The translations under genes were made by a program, and so were the position numbers. 64,000 nt of DNA from Setophaga petechia (Eukaryota; Chordata; Aves; Passeriformes; Parulidae), in NCBI GenBank assembly GCA_024362935.1, contig JANCRA010000010.1, forward strand, positions 7,928,501 through 7,992,500, given 5' to 3'. A model generated the notes under the pieces. It worked only from the letters and a program-made list of their open reading frames with translations. It searched no databases and was not told the origin of the DNA. Shown piece by piece: positions 52,901 to 64,000 of this stretch (positions within the stretch are counted from its first letter, which is position 1; the number at the start of each line of letters is the position of its first letter).

Positions 52901-54475
52901 TCCTGATGTGCTGGCTCTGTGGGAAGCAGTGGGTGGCAGAGGCAAAGAACAGCCAGCCCCAGCACAGGATGGTTTTGTGAGTTTTAATTTGTTTTTTTAC
53001 AGGCTGAAGGGAGACCTTCAGACTTAGTGAAATTCAAGGGGATGTGAGCTCTGGATTGGAGGCCCTTGCAGCAGCCAGTTTAACTGGGAAAGGAAGGAAG
53101 GGTTGGTGTAAGCAGATCACTTTTCCTTGAGCAATGGCAGTGAAAAGCTGGGCAGGGATAGGTCCCATATGAGTCCAATCCAGGATCAGACCAGGACCAT
53201 AAAGGGGTTCAGCTCAAGACAAGCTCTATCAGAGCTGTTCCACAACTACTCTGTCTCCAGCTCCCAGTGTCCCGCATTTTTTCTGCAGTCCTTGCAAGCA
53301 ATTGGATGGTCACAGCTGGGGGCTAAAGAGAAGCTGCTTAAATTCTCCAAGCTCCAGCTTTGAGGGCACTGAAAACAAGCCACTCCTGGGTGGAAGGATT
53401 CACTGAAGCCATAAATGTCTTTTCAGCAGCACATGCAGGCAGTGTGGTCTGCTTGTTGCTGTCATGTTGTAGGAGTATGGCAGCATCTTACAGCTTCCTG
53501 GATGGCTTCCAGCTAGGGCTCTGTTCTAACATCACAATCACTTTGGAGATTTTCTGAGCTCTGCTAGAGGAATGCAATGTGGCCACCAACGTGACATGAA
53601 GCTCAGGTGAACCCTGTTTATTGAGGGTTTGTCTGGACCACCCCCACTAGGGATCTTGTGGATATCACCTATGGAGCTGAAACAAATCTGCTTTGTCTTT
53701 AAAAAAGGGGCAGGGCTAAACAAACTACTTTTGTGATTCACTTGCATGCCAGCTCCTCAAAAAATTAGGACCATTAGAAAAGACTCTGCAAATAGCCTTT
53801 GTCACATTAAAAACTGAGCACTGGGCCAGGCTCAGAGAACACAAGGCAAAATCATGCCATGCCTGTCCCAGCTCTGCACTCAGAGCAGAGGAGATGCACT
53901 GCTGAGCAGGCACGGTGATGGTGTGAGGCTGGGCTGGAAAACAGAGTTTTTAGCAGCTCTCAGCAATGTGGTCAGCACTGAAGCTCCTTGGAGAGGCTCA
54001 GCAGAGAGACCAAGGCTTGAAGCTCTATGGCAGAGTTAGGGCTGAACTCTCCATGGATTCCCCTCAGGTGTCAGGCCCTGATCAAAGCAAGGAAGGGAGG
54101 ACAGAGATGGTCACAAACCATGGACCCAACCTCTGACTTTATTGCCAGGACCCAAAACCCACCTGGCTGTGCTCACAGGACTGCACCGTCCCTGTGCTGG
54201 CGCTGAACCCCAGCTCTCTGCTTGGCTCAGTGCTGAGTTCATCATGCTCCAGCCACCAACCCTCAGTGCTCTTCCACCAAAAAAAAGAAAAAAAAAATCA
54301 GTGAGACAGTTTGTGTCCCTGCAACACCCCACAGAGGCACAGCTCATGGCCAGACATGGGTGACTGTGTGTGGGGGTGACCTTGAGTCCCTACAGCTCTC
54401 CACTTGGTGCTGCAATAAAAACACACCCCAGCCCATTGCTGACTACTCTGGTGGGTGCATAAATCAGAGGAGTTC
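49919..54475. other. Unique non-coding DNA, about 4.6 kb
   Basis: No gene recognised. A strong acceptor-like site (TTTTAATTTGTTTTTTTACAG) ends at 53002. Downstream, an open plus-strand frame of about 78 codons (53127-53363) has a mildly coding-like codon mix but no ATG at its start and no recognised product. An A-rich run lies at about 54281-54297. Confidence 0.5.
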
Positions 54476-54511
54476 TGAGCTATGGCTCAGGCTAAGGTAA
54501 GCCATAGCTCA
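54476..54511. repeat. Perfect 12-bp inverted repeat
   Basis: TGAGCTATGGCT at 54476-54487 and AGCCATAGCTCA at 54500-54511 are exact reverse complements, separated by 12 bp. The transcript of either strand would form a 12-bp hairpin. Base pairing does not extend outside, so it is too short for a microRNA precursor. Function unknown. Confidence 0.85.
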
Positions 54512-54589
54512 CAGGAAGCTGTTCTCTAGGTGGTTTGAAACTCTCTGCCTTCATTTCCTCAGCCATATAGGGCTCATTACAGAAGATCT

Positions 54590-54860
54590 GTGAGGGCCAA
54601 CAATTGCTTGTAAGATACATAATTGAATGGAATAAATAACAACAAGTGAAAAGTGAGGATAAGTATTAAAACTGGCTAAAAGCTATCCAAGCTGAAGAGA
54701 ATTAAAAGTGCATGAAACCCAGCTAAAAGCCTAATGAACAATTGCTTCACAACTATTCCTAAATAATCTTTAAAATACATATTTTAAAAGGGCACTTTTA
54801 AAACTATAGGGTTTTTTTAATATTAAAAATGTTAAGAAAAAGGAAATCAAATAGGGCCTT
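54590..54860. repeat. AT-rich region
   Basis: About 270 bp rich in A and T, with stretches such as TTTAAAATACATATTTTAAA (an imperfect palindrome) and TTTAATATTAAAAATG. No coding sequence. It may be an old conserved non-coding element or simply low-complexity DNA. Confidence 0.55.
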
Positions 54861-55389
54861 GTAAGAATTCATTTAAACTCTACATGGAAAATAACTCTGG
54901 ACTCCTACTTCCCTACTCCATACTTCCCTCCAGTATGGATTGTAAGAAATCCCCAATCACTTTTTTGGCCATTTAAGCAGGTTCTCTCTCCCTGTGCCTC
55001 CTGGACACTGTGTGCTCTTCCAGCATTAAGGACAGCCAAATGCAATTTAGCCAAATTCACACCTTTCACTCCATAATCTGTGATCTCTGCGTCAGCCTTC
55101 TGTGTGGGGATGGAGGGCCACAAAAGGTCAAATGCACCATTTGGTAACACACCCTCCCTTTTCTGGGCTTCCCTCAGCCTTTTGTTCTCCTCACAGTGGC
55201 AGCTCCCAGCCCTGAGACCCCATTTACACGATGAGCACACAGCACCTCTCGGTCAGGACATGGCTGGAGCTCCTTATAGGCACAAAAGCCTCCATTTAGC
55301 ACAAATCCAATTTTAAATGCTAAAGCAGGTTCTTAAAAACAACAAAAATAAAGCAGCAAGCCATCAAGGTAGCAGAGTGTGATGGATAT
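54861..55389. other. Unique non-coding DNA
   Basis: No gene or named repeat recognised. Frames at 54905-55316 are open on both strands. Confidence 0.5.
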
Positions 55390-55470
55390 TAGCCATGCAC
55401 TTAAGTGTCCTGCTGAATCAGGGCCACGGCCTATCGATTCCGACGCTACATTAATGACGTAATTTTCTCA
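55390..55470. repeat. Possible ancient amniote interspersed repeat
   Basis: CATGCACTTAAGTGTCCTGC followed by TGAATCAGGGCC resembles an old repeat motif seen widely in bird and reptile genomes (a GTGCTTAAGTGCTTTGCTGA-like core). It is followed by an unusually CpG-rich tail (CGGCC, ATCGATTCCGACG, GACGTAA). I recall the motif but cannot name the family with certainty. The CpG retention may mean that part of it serves as a regulatory site; TGACGTAA is a CREB/ATF-type element. Confidence 0.35.
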
Positions 55471-55712
55471 GAAATGATGGTGGAGTCTGGATCTTGGCCA
55501 AGGTTATCCTACGTGTACAGCAACAACAGTCCCAACAACAGCCTGTGGATCTGCCCCCATGCCCCTGAACTGACAGCACACCTTTCCATGCCCTGTGGGT
55601 TCAGCACGGTGGGTCCCTGGGGTTGGCAGCATCTTGTCCTGCCAGGGCAGATCTGAGCAGGGGAGATTTGTGCTGATTGCAGGTGGACTGTGCAGAGGTT
55701 TACAGCTGGGCC

Positions 55713-55956
55713 TGTTGTGGTTTAACCCAGCAGGCAGCTAAGCACCACACAGCTGCTCACTCAGTCCCCCCACAGTGGGATGGGGGAGAGAATTAGGGAA
55801 ATAGCCATTCCCCCTTGTTCTGTCACTACATGCTCCTGTAAAAATTGCCTCTCCATCTTTCTTATTATCAACATTATTCTCCTTCTAATTCCAAACCACA
55901 ACACTGTACAAGCTACTAGGAAGAAAATGAGCTCTACCCCAGCTGAAACCTAGACA
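55713..55956 (-). mobile_element. Avian ERV LTR remnant, solo, internally replaced
   Basis: Both ends match a common avian endogenous retrovirus LTR. The low-coordinate end starts TGTTGTGGTTTAACCCAGCA and continues through GTGGGATGGGGGAGAGAAT; the high-coordinate end has CAAGCTACTAGGAAGAAAAT and stops at GACA (55956). In this family the TATA and polyadenylation signals read on the strand complementary to the window, so the LTR is on the minus strand. The middle, including TATA box and R region, is missing: about 244 bp remain of an element normally around twice that. A CR1 slice lies inside it. No target-site duplication is evident and no internal viral genes are present. Confidence 0.85.
55798..55864 (-). 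mobile_element. Internal CR1 slice inside the LTR
   Basis: ATAGCCATTCCCCCTTGTTC, then TGTCACTACATGCTCCTGTA, then CTCTCCATCTTTCTT correspond to the reverse complement of an internal part of CR1 ORF2, upstream of its C-terminus. The element's own 3' end is absent, although genuine CR1 insertions almost always keep it. A later deletion or rearrangement must therefore have joined this piece to the LTR end at about 55797. About 65 bp survive. Confidence 0.8.
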
Positions 55957-56749
55957 CAAGTCACTAAAAGTGACCTAATTAATAAAAATTAATTAGCTAG
56001 CATGAATCAAATAAAATCCATTAGCAATCATTCTAAGAGCTGTACAGAAAGGTTACAAAGGAAAGTCTATTCAAGATTCAAACTCCAGCTCAAGCACCAT
56101 CCCTACTGTCTATATTTAATACCACCAATGCCTTAACATCCCAGGCCAGTTCCCCACATGGAGTGCATCTCCAGACTGTAGTTTGGTGCCTGCCAAGCAC
56201 CAGGCATGGCTCTGCCCTCACTGCTCCAGGCTGAGCTGTGCACAGAAGATGCAGCCATTACGCAGAAGAAGCTGTTTTTTTCTGCAGCTCTCAGCTGCAA
56301 AGGGCTGATCCAAGCTATAGGCACTGCCAGCTTGCTGTGGTCCCTATCCTTGCATCCCTTTGGCCAGACCCAGGAATGTACAGAGCCAGGACATGCAAAT
56401 CTCATTTCATTCATCCTGAGCACCATCACACACTGCTAATAGGCTTCGTGGCCTCTTCACCTTCCTGCAGCAGTGCTGTTAGGGGAAAGCCTGGAGTTAC
56501 AGCAGCTCATCCCGAGCCAGTTCCGGGAAGCTGCACTGTGTGTGTTGGTGTACCTGTCCTGAAACACCCGAGTCACACATTGCTGCATCTCCTCAATGTA
56601 CAGAAGATCTCCCCTCTCCTCCCTCTTGCATCTTCACCCCGAATTCTCAAGCCACACAGCTTTCTGTCACTGGAGCCTATTGCCGGGTGGGGTTTCATTT
56701 CCAACATGTAGGGACATCAACCTCTCCCACTTTCCCCAGGAGCAGCAGG
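55957..56749. other. Unique non-coding DNA
   Basis: Begins with A/T-rich sequence (AATTAATAAAAATTAATTAG near 55977). A 157-codon plus-strand open frame (56238-56711) is overlapped by others and has no recognisable domain. Confidence 0.5.
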
Positions 56750-56935
56750 GATTTCGGCAGGAATTAGCGCCGGGATCCCGGCACAGGACAGGCAGAGCAG
56801 GGTGCCAGCCGTGCCCTTGCCAGCAGCTTCCCCATCCACAGCTGCGCCCTGGGCTGGAGCCGGGTCACGCCCAGCTGCGCTCTCGAGTTAATGGTGCGGG
56901 AGAGCGGCCGGGTGTGACTCCGAAGGAAGGGAAGA
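56750..56935. promoter_or_regulatory. Second CpG-rich patch
   Basis: By hand count about 15 CpGs in 185 bp, with GCGCCGGGATCCCGGC (CGGGATCCCG is palindromic), GAGCCGGGTCACGCCCAGC, TCTCGAG and GAGCGGCCGGG. Neighbouring DNA is CpG-poor. Shorter than the cluster at 34.7 kb. Could be a small promoter, an enhancer or a remnant of a CpG-rich repeat. No exon is recognised beside it. Confidence 0.3.
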
Positions 56936-58623
56936 ATGTGCTTCCAGCTTTTCCATAACAGTTAATCATTAACACCTTTCATGGTCGCAGAAGGTGCTGG
57001 CCTCCTTACAGCTCCCCTTATCAGCCATAATTATTTCCTGATCTGCTCTCGCCTGACTACCTGGCAGACTTATGCACAACACCCCTGAATCACCTGACTG
57101 CATTTATTGCCCTATATCCCAAGCCAAATGGGTCTCTGCTGTGTCAGCTGCAATATTTACAGCATTACAGTTATTTCTCCCTGCCCAAGCCCAAACAAAA
57201 GTTGTTTTTCCCCCCACCTCACCCTTTACACCATCCCTCTTTCTGTGACAAAACAAAGCAGTCATCTAAATACCTCAGCACTCCTTTCTCCTCTTCTTCT
57301 CCAAAAGCAACAGCTCCTCTTGCATACAGCCCAGGGGGGTACTGCTGCTATATCCCTAAGTCCACTTTAAGTTTTCAACCATTTTAATTCTATGGCTATT
57401 GCCTCAATATCTAAATGAATACATTTCTACTTACAGTTCTGTTCTTTTTTTTTTTTTTTAATTTTCTGACAAAATAGCCCACGTCCACAGAGGAGAGAGA
57501 TGTATATCCAAGGGATAGATGTAAATGTGTCACCCACATGGTGTGTTACCTGCCTCAGGAGGAGAGTTCGTTCACCAGCTTAACTCTCTTATTGAATAAA
57601 AATGGATAGAATACCCTGACCATTGAGGTTGGTCTGAACAAATGCAGCCTTACATGAGTGAAATAGGGGTAATTGCCAAAAGTGGGAGGATGGCTCATAT
57701 TTAGGTAAATAAAAGCAAAAACTGGAAATGCAGCCCTTACTGCAGTTCTGATGAGCAAACCTATTCTCAGTGAAGAAGCTGCTGTGCAGTCTGTAGGTAG
57801 CACATGCCCATGTAACAAACATGCTGTCCAAGAGTCTTATATCAAAACACTTACAAATGGGAACAGAGGTCTCCAGACACAAAGGGGAAGTGTGGAGCAA
57901 TGAGAACATGATAATTCATTATTAAATTCATTTCTTCACTGAGACAATAGCATCTATAAAAAGGAATAAAAATGCAATGAAGGGGGATTTCATCTTCATT
58001 ACCAAAGTTTAGGAAAAAAACTTTTTTAGGGAAATTCAAAACCACAAAAGGAGCAGGGGATGTACACAGAACAAACCCAGGGCCAGATTACACTGGCGCT
58101 GTTACCAGCACCAGTGCCTGACACATGGTTGACTCAACATCCAGGAGGTTACAAGGCCACTCTGAAACACTTGCAATCTACAACTCAAACCAATGCTTCC
58201 TCTTTCTTCCTAGCACAGCATTCACATAACCCAGCCAGGAACTCAGGGAGATCTCAAACATGACCAAGAATCTGGAAATGCTTTGGTCTGCTTGTCTTGA
58301 TTGCTGGAGCCAGGCCACTTTCAAGGCTGACCAAGCAGATGTGTCCCATGCTCCAAGAGCATAAATAACTCACTGGCAAAGTATAAAATCAGAAATTGCT
58401 CAGAGCTTACCTGTATGTGCAGTTCTCCACTCCGTGAGCACATGGTTCTTTCTTCTGGTCTCAGCCATCATTATTTTGCTTGTGAAATTCCTTTAGAAAT
58501 TCGGGGCTCAGGAATGGTCACAAACACATGTGAGATCTCAAAGGATCACTGAAAGGCTGAAGCAAAGGCAAGTAAAGCCTTCCTTTTTAAAAGCTACACA
58601 GAGAAGATGATCCTGTGGTTCAC
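56936..58623. other. Unique non-coding DNA with a T-run
   Basis: Contains a 15-base T-run at 57445-57459 and C/T-rich sequence at 57170-57310. No gene or named repeat recognised. Confidence 0.5.
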
Positions 58624-58785
58624 CTAAGTCGTGACTTATGGGGGGGAATGTCTCACACCCTCTCTTAGCAAGGATCGACAAGGCATGAAGAAGAACAGAT
58701 TGACCAGTGATTTTTGCAGATCCTTTCTCCATGTGGGAGGATGCCTCAGCTCGGACAAGAGGTGGCACAGGAAGGAGACCAAGGT
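58624..58785 (-). other. Exon-like segment on minus strand, unknown
   Basis: On the minus strand a very strong acceptor (CTGCCCTTTTTATCTCTACAG) precedes this segment and a GACTTAG/GTGAAC donor follows it. Length is 162 bp, a multiple of three. One frame is open right through (LGLLPVPPLVRAEASSHMEK and onward). Another frame has more coding-like codons for about 48 residues (TLVSFLCHLLSELRHPPTWR and onward) but stops before the donor. I recognise neither. A 6-bp inverted repeat (TAAGTC-GT-GACTTA) sits at the donor edge. It may be a real exon, an exon of a non-coding RNA, part of an unrecognised repeat, or chance. Confidence 0.18.
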
Positions 58786-61700
58786 CTGTAGAGATAAAAA
58801 GGGCAGAAAGGTGATTAATACAAAAGTTTTTGGGATTTCTCACAAAAACACCTCCCCCCCAAGAAAAAATCCCTGAAACCACCAGACCAAAACACAAATC
58901 TAAGGCCACTGCAACCACAGGATGCACCAAAAAACATCAAGATATTGATGCCAACAGGTGTGACCACAGGCCTGAGGTTATGCCAGAGGATGGATCATAC
59001 TACACACAGTTTCTCTCTTACACTCCTCCTACACATGTTACTGGTTCCAGCCAGGGAGAAGAGTTAAGGTGAGCCTCTGGCCAGAGCCTGTGCAGATGTT
59101 CCAGTGATCATGGCCTCACTACTGGGTCACAAACTACATTCCACCCCAAGCAATACTTAGACATGCAGCTCCTGGAAAATGCTCATTTGATTTCTTGCAA
59201 CATTTTATTTCAGGCTTTCTTCCTGTTGCTTCCTTTTGATTTGCTCTGTTTCAGCATTAAAAATACACCCGATTTTAACTTACTGTGAAACACACTGCAA
59301 TAACAGCCCTGCAAGTTGATGTCAGCTGTCTGTCCACAAATAATCCCAAAGTCCCCCTTTACTGCTGCCTGTCCATGTGCCCTGACCCATAACTAAAGAG
59401 GTCTCTTCTAGAGCGAGCCCAGAGCTCATTCCCCACGGTGCAGTCTCAGCCTCTCTGCCAAGACAGCCAACACCAGTAGCTATTATGGAAGTCACTCACT
59501 GTGACATGATGTCCCATCTGTGGGGCACACAAGTCAAACCACTCCTGCATGACCCACTGGAGCAAGGGAGTCACCAGGGAGCAGCACAGGGCTCGCTTTT
59601 CCCTGCAGAGCACATCTGGCTCTCTCATACATGGACACCACAGCTTGACCTGACCACTGAACTACCTAATGCAACAAGCCCTCTGCAATCAGCAGCTTTG
59701 GAAATTAATAGCACTATTTTTTCCATTTTCAATTCAGTTTGAGAGACTTTAATCAAATCTGATGAGGGACAATGTAGCCAGCCATGAATTTGTGCATGAA
59801 GCACATTACCTGCACTGCAGTTATATCTTGCGCCAATGCTCTTCCAAGTGTGCTACCAGAGAAACTAATACACCTTCTAAGGGTATTGGGCACTACCAGA
59901 CCATGCAGGGCAAGTTATGGCTGTGTATTCCGAGTTGCTCTGTTCTTTTACTATAGCTCACCTCCCTGCTTAATTGGCACCTTCTCTGTAAAATGCCAAA
60001 AAAGGATGCTACTTCCTTGGTTTTTAGTGGGTTTCCAAGCAAAGTCCCACCTCAAGACAGAATTAGGACCCTGACCTTTAGCAAATACTTGTATCTTCTT
60101 GTTCAGGGCTCACTGAGTTGTTTGGGACCCATTCCCATGCTGCAGTTCCTGCTTCACTGCAGGCATAGGTGGGAGTTTCCTGGCTTTTCCCAGCCTGGAG
60201 CCTGTGCCCGCCAGCCCCAGGGCATGCAGGGCCCTTCACCCCCATCAAGCTTCATCTTGCCCATCCACTGCTCAGCCTTGTTTAACCGCAGTGAGGGAGG
60301 CAGGGAGTTGTTTCCTGTCTTCTGAGAAACATTTCATGGAACTGGAAAAGTTTTATCATTCTATTTTTCTGAAGGGGGTTTTGGTTCTCAGGTAAGTTTT
60401 CTTTCCTAAAATCGAAGTCACGTATACATCCCCCACAAGAAATCCCACAGTAGGGATGTAGAAAAAATTGGGTTTTGGTTAGCAAAACCTGCTGTCACAC
60501 ACACTCCCTACCACCAAAAGTCCTGAAAGGTCTTGATGGAAATAACTGATTTTGGAGCATATGTGCCTATCAAAAAGCCTCAGCTTCCAAAGAGCAGAAC
60601 AACAGCAACAAAAAAGGCAAAACCAAAAAAACCCTCCCAACAAACAAACATGCGTTTCTGAGTTGCTGTATGTTCTGAACCAAGCCAAGGGACAGGGCTG
60701 GTGAGTGAATCACAGCAGAGTGCAGCTCACAGAGCAGTGCCCCACAGACGCTCCCAGGCGCTCCCTCCTCCCGCCTGCCGGAGCTGCAGCTCCTGAGCTG
60801 TGTCTGAGCTGCCAGGGCCACTCTGTCCCCGGAGGGGATCCCCACCACCGGCAGGACAGATGCCACCAGTCACATCCATTCCCCGTGGCACAGCCAGGCT
60901 GTCAGCCCCGGTGACAGCTCTGCTGTGATGCCTCTCACAGCCAGTGCCCAGAGCACAGCCAGCACTGCTGAGTGTGGACAGAGGGCTGGGCCTGCCTCTG
61001 CAGTCACAGCAGCAACTTTCTTATGGTTAAAGAGCTTTCACTCCATCTTCCAGGCCTGTTTTTTCCATTTCCCCATGTTTGCTTTTTTCTTTTCACATGA
61101 AAACCAACTCATCTTTACTGCTAACTATACATACAAAGCCCTGGGACTGGACTATGATTCCCAGAGGAGAGCCCTGGAAAGCAAAAACAGGGAAACAAAC
61201 TGTATTAATATGGTTTCTGCTTTGCACAGGGGCTCCACCCTCTCTTTCAAGACCATGCATTCAGTTAATGAGAAACAGGGTATTCCCACCCCTCGTGCAC
61301 AATCCCCTTTTTATTTCATGCATAGAGAGGAATTAAGACATGAGGCTTTCTCAACCACTTCCCACAAGAGCTGTCTCTGGCTTTGACTTTGATAATCCAG
61401 CTTGACTGATCTTTCCCTGGCAGTGGCCCTGGCGTCAGTAGCCAGAGTGATGGATGGGCTTTACAGCTCTAACAGCCTTTGGGATAGCTGGTTGAAGAGA
61501 AGTGCCTAAAACCAGCAATTTATGCTTTCTCATGTTCCTAAGCCACAGGATGTTTATGGAGACCTTTTTTCTTTAGTGGTGGCTTTGAAACAGGAGCAAA
61601 ATAAAAATGGTGAGACTCTCAAGTAGCTGTGCTGCGCCCACTGCTAGATGAGACTGAATTATATGACTGGGAAGCAGCAGCAGATACCCAAATTTTGCAT

Positions 61701-64000
61701 CATCCCAAATTCCTGATGATATTGGCTTATACCCTGCTTCCTATTTTCCCTCCTTTATCTGCATTTTAACTCCAGTCTCCTGGGCCAGGTGTGACAGAAG
61801 TGAATTCTGTTGTCTGCAGAAAGAAATGAAGGTAGGAGACAGGAGAAGACAAATAGCTGAGCTGCCACAAAAGACAGGGAGGCATCAATGCAGTCTCTGT
61901 GCATCCTGGAAAGATGAACACCAGTAATTTTAGGCAGTTAGAGACATCACAGTTGTCAGGTCACAGTTTCAGATAAACTCATATTCTGCTCAATCTTTCC
62001 CAAGTTATCTCTGCCATCAGAGGATCTGTGATCACTTGAGTAATGTAACAATGGCTGAAACTTTAAATGCAGTCAGATTGATAGGCCCCATTAAGATGCT
62101 CATCACAAGCTACTAAAAATCCACTGATTTATGGCTAGCAGCAGGAAAGTTTCCTCACAGGCAGTTATATTTTTCTTCTTCAGCTTTCAGAGCTGCTTTG
62201 TAGAGGTTTCACTGTTTAAGCACTTAGAGCTTAATGAATACTCAGACAATTGTCTGATGTTAAGCTCCCTGGATGCCAGTGATGACTGAGGTTGAAGATA
62301 ACTTAGAAAAGAGCCCAATAGCAAATGGTGAGCACCGAGGCTCCTACTGATAAACACAATTGCTTGGTGCCCTTTAGAGCTTAAATTCGTGACCAAATTA
62401 CCACAAAATGAATGCGAATGCACTTCAGATGACCTCAGCAACTTACTGTGTATACAGTCTTAACCCTTAGCAAAGACAGAGGGATCCAAGTGACACAGAC
62501 ATGCATGCACATAGAGCAAATGAAGGGCAGAGCCAAGCTGAACACAGCCCCAAACACCCTTCAAAGCCAGAAATAATAAAGAAATTGTTTATATGCTTCT
62601 TCCACACTGACACAGTGTCCAGAGCAGAAACTGAGAGGGTAGTCCAAGATATTTCTGTCTGACATAAACATAATATTTAACATCTTGGAGGTGTAGACCT
62701 GTGTTGGCTCTCCTGGAGGTTAACAACCAGGAGATTCTGAGCACAAGCAGACAGCAAAACTGAGCTGTCTCAACACCTGAGAAATGTTGGGACTGATACA
62801 CAGCTGTGTTTCATCAAGGAATGTGACATCCAACCTACTTTCTCATTATAAAAGCAGCAGGACTACGTTTTTAGGAAGATGACAGTTTAAACATTCTTTG
62901 TACTTGAGGACTTTCCCAACTATCACACTACCATAGAGTCAACAGAGGTACCAGGGTAAATTCAGGTGAACAGTGACTCAGGATTTCTGAGGCATCATCA
63001 AGTGCAAACAAGACCTTTGAGATCAATTACTGGCTGCTTAAAGTAAAACAGAACTGACAGATGCACTCAGTGTCACAGGGCAGTCACCTCTTTCTCTTTA
63101 GAGGGGATTGTTCCTGGAGATCAAACCTATGAAAGTGGTATCTTCACAAAAGATGCAGCCATTTCCTCACAATACATAAGGAAGGCAACTGCTCTATGTG
63201 GTCACTCCATGTGCCCCATTTCCTCTGGAAATTGTCCTGTTTCAATCAGGAGAAAAAAACACCAACATACTGAGTTCCTATGAATTTTGAGAAAACTGGG
63301 AGGCAAACAGAGCAAGAATTCTCTGCTGGTGCCCTGCTAAGGGAAGAACTAATAAACTGTTCCCTTGACACCAAAGAACACCCAGAAGGTTGTGTTAGAA
63401 AGCAGATCTGATGCTGCTTGTGACACTGCTGGCTTCTCTCTTCCTTTGTGATGCTCCCTGCTGTTCTCCAAGCAGCTGAGATCCTGTCTTGTGGGACACT
63501 TCCTGCTTCTGACCACTTGTGCCAGCCTTGCTGTGCTTGGCCTTTAAAGATGCTCTGCCTTTACCCAGAGCTTGGGAGCAGCTCTGGATTCATAGCTCAG
63601 AGTCTGTGGTTTTCTTCTCAGAAGAAGTAGCAGTTCCTGAAAACCTCTACTGGTTTTCAAAGGGGACTTTTTCTCCTCATTGCTTGCAGTGCCTGAAACC
63701 CTCTCAAGTCAATTTGTTCCTGTAAATGTTCAGGGACTCCTCCAGCTTCCTACAGTGTCCTGGGCTCTCATCTGCAGGATCCCTTTGGGGCAAGTCTGGA
63801 GGACACCCAGCTAACCAGCCACTTCCCTGCCACACAGTGGGGTTTGAGTCAAAGCCTGACTGGGCAGGAAGCTGAGTCCTGGTTTCTGCAGGCCTGCAGA
63901 ACAGCTCATCTCTACACTATGTGTGAGAGAAACTCCTAAACCTTTGTTCACAGTGAGTGGAAGCTGATACTCCTCATATCACAAAGAAGAAATGAGAGGA
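58786..64000. other. Unique non-coding DNA, 5.2 kb
   Basis: No gene, RNA or named repeat recognised. A mildly CpG-richer, GC-rich stretch at about 60745-60860 is not dense enough to call. A 153-codon plus-strand open frame at 60925-61386 has no domain I can identify. An A/C-rich simple stretch lies at 60600-60655. Confidence 0.5.

Noticed and set aside
54476..54511. MicroRNA precursor at the 12-bp hairpin
   Set aside because: The stem does not extend beyond 12 bp, well short of the roughly 30-bp stem of a precursor.
1..64000. tRNA, rRNA, snRNA or well-known microRNA genes
   Set aside because: Reading for the common tRNA T-arm motif, U6 and 5S signatures and several well-known microRNA seeds gave no convincing hit. 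A covariance-model scan would be decisive.
1..64000. A novel multi-gene system such as a defence or biosynthetic cluster
   Set aside because: The window has vertebrate intergenic or intronic character, with no cluster of genes to form such a system.

Overview
This window looks like vertebrate nuclear DNA, almost certainly from a bird. The diagnostic features are several 5'-truncated CR1 (chicken repeat 1) LINE copies on both strands, ending in the family's characteristic 3' tails, and the remains of an avian-type endogenous retrovirus LTR at about 55.7 kb. The rest is AT-leaning, CpG-poor, stop-rich DNA with simple repeats, as expected of intron or intergenic sequence. I see no bacterial or phage architecture: no packed ORFs, ribosome binding sites, operons, tRNA or rRNA genes, or CRISPR arrays. 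I cannot name the species. The LTR and CR1 types fit a neognath bird, perhaps a songbird.

Layout. 1-8.8 kb is mostly unique non-coding DNA with a CR1 tail at 3.6 kb. At 8.83-9.12 kb there is a clean 42-bp minisatellite of seven copies. 9-34 kb is unique sequence with microsatellites, a 33-bp tandem duplication (25.5 kb), an AT-rich block (26.75 kb) and a short CR1 tip (27.0 kb). At 34.7-35.5 kb the base composition changes to a local CpG cluster followed by a 65-codon ATG-started frame; this is the best candidate regulatory or transcription-start region. At 38.1 kb there is another CR1 tail. At 40.1 kb there is a 233-bp stretch with splice-like ends and coding-like third-position bias. At 44.0-45.5 kb two larger CR1 fragments face each other and form an imperfect inverted repeat. 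At 48.3 kb lies a CR1 with a different tail. At 49.7-49.9 kb there is a cluster of TAAT/ATTA motifs. At 55.4-56.0 kb there is an apparent ancient repeat and then the LTR remnant, which has an internal slice of CR1 embedded in it. A second CpG-rich patch lies at 56.75 kb and a minus-strand exon-like segment at 58.6 kb. The last 5 kb shows nothing distinctive.

No protein-coding gene could be identified by recognition. Long open frames exist (up to about 203 codons), but their number and length are close to chance expectation for 64 kb of this composition, and I could not match any to a known protein. The exon candidates are hypotheses from splice-site strength and codon pattern, and each has low confidence. 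I found no evidence of a previously undescribed multi-gene system. The most unusual items are the LTR/CR1 mosaic, the CpG cluster with its small frame, the hairpin-bearing minisatellite and the exon-like segment at 40.1 kb.
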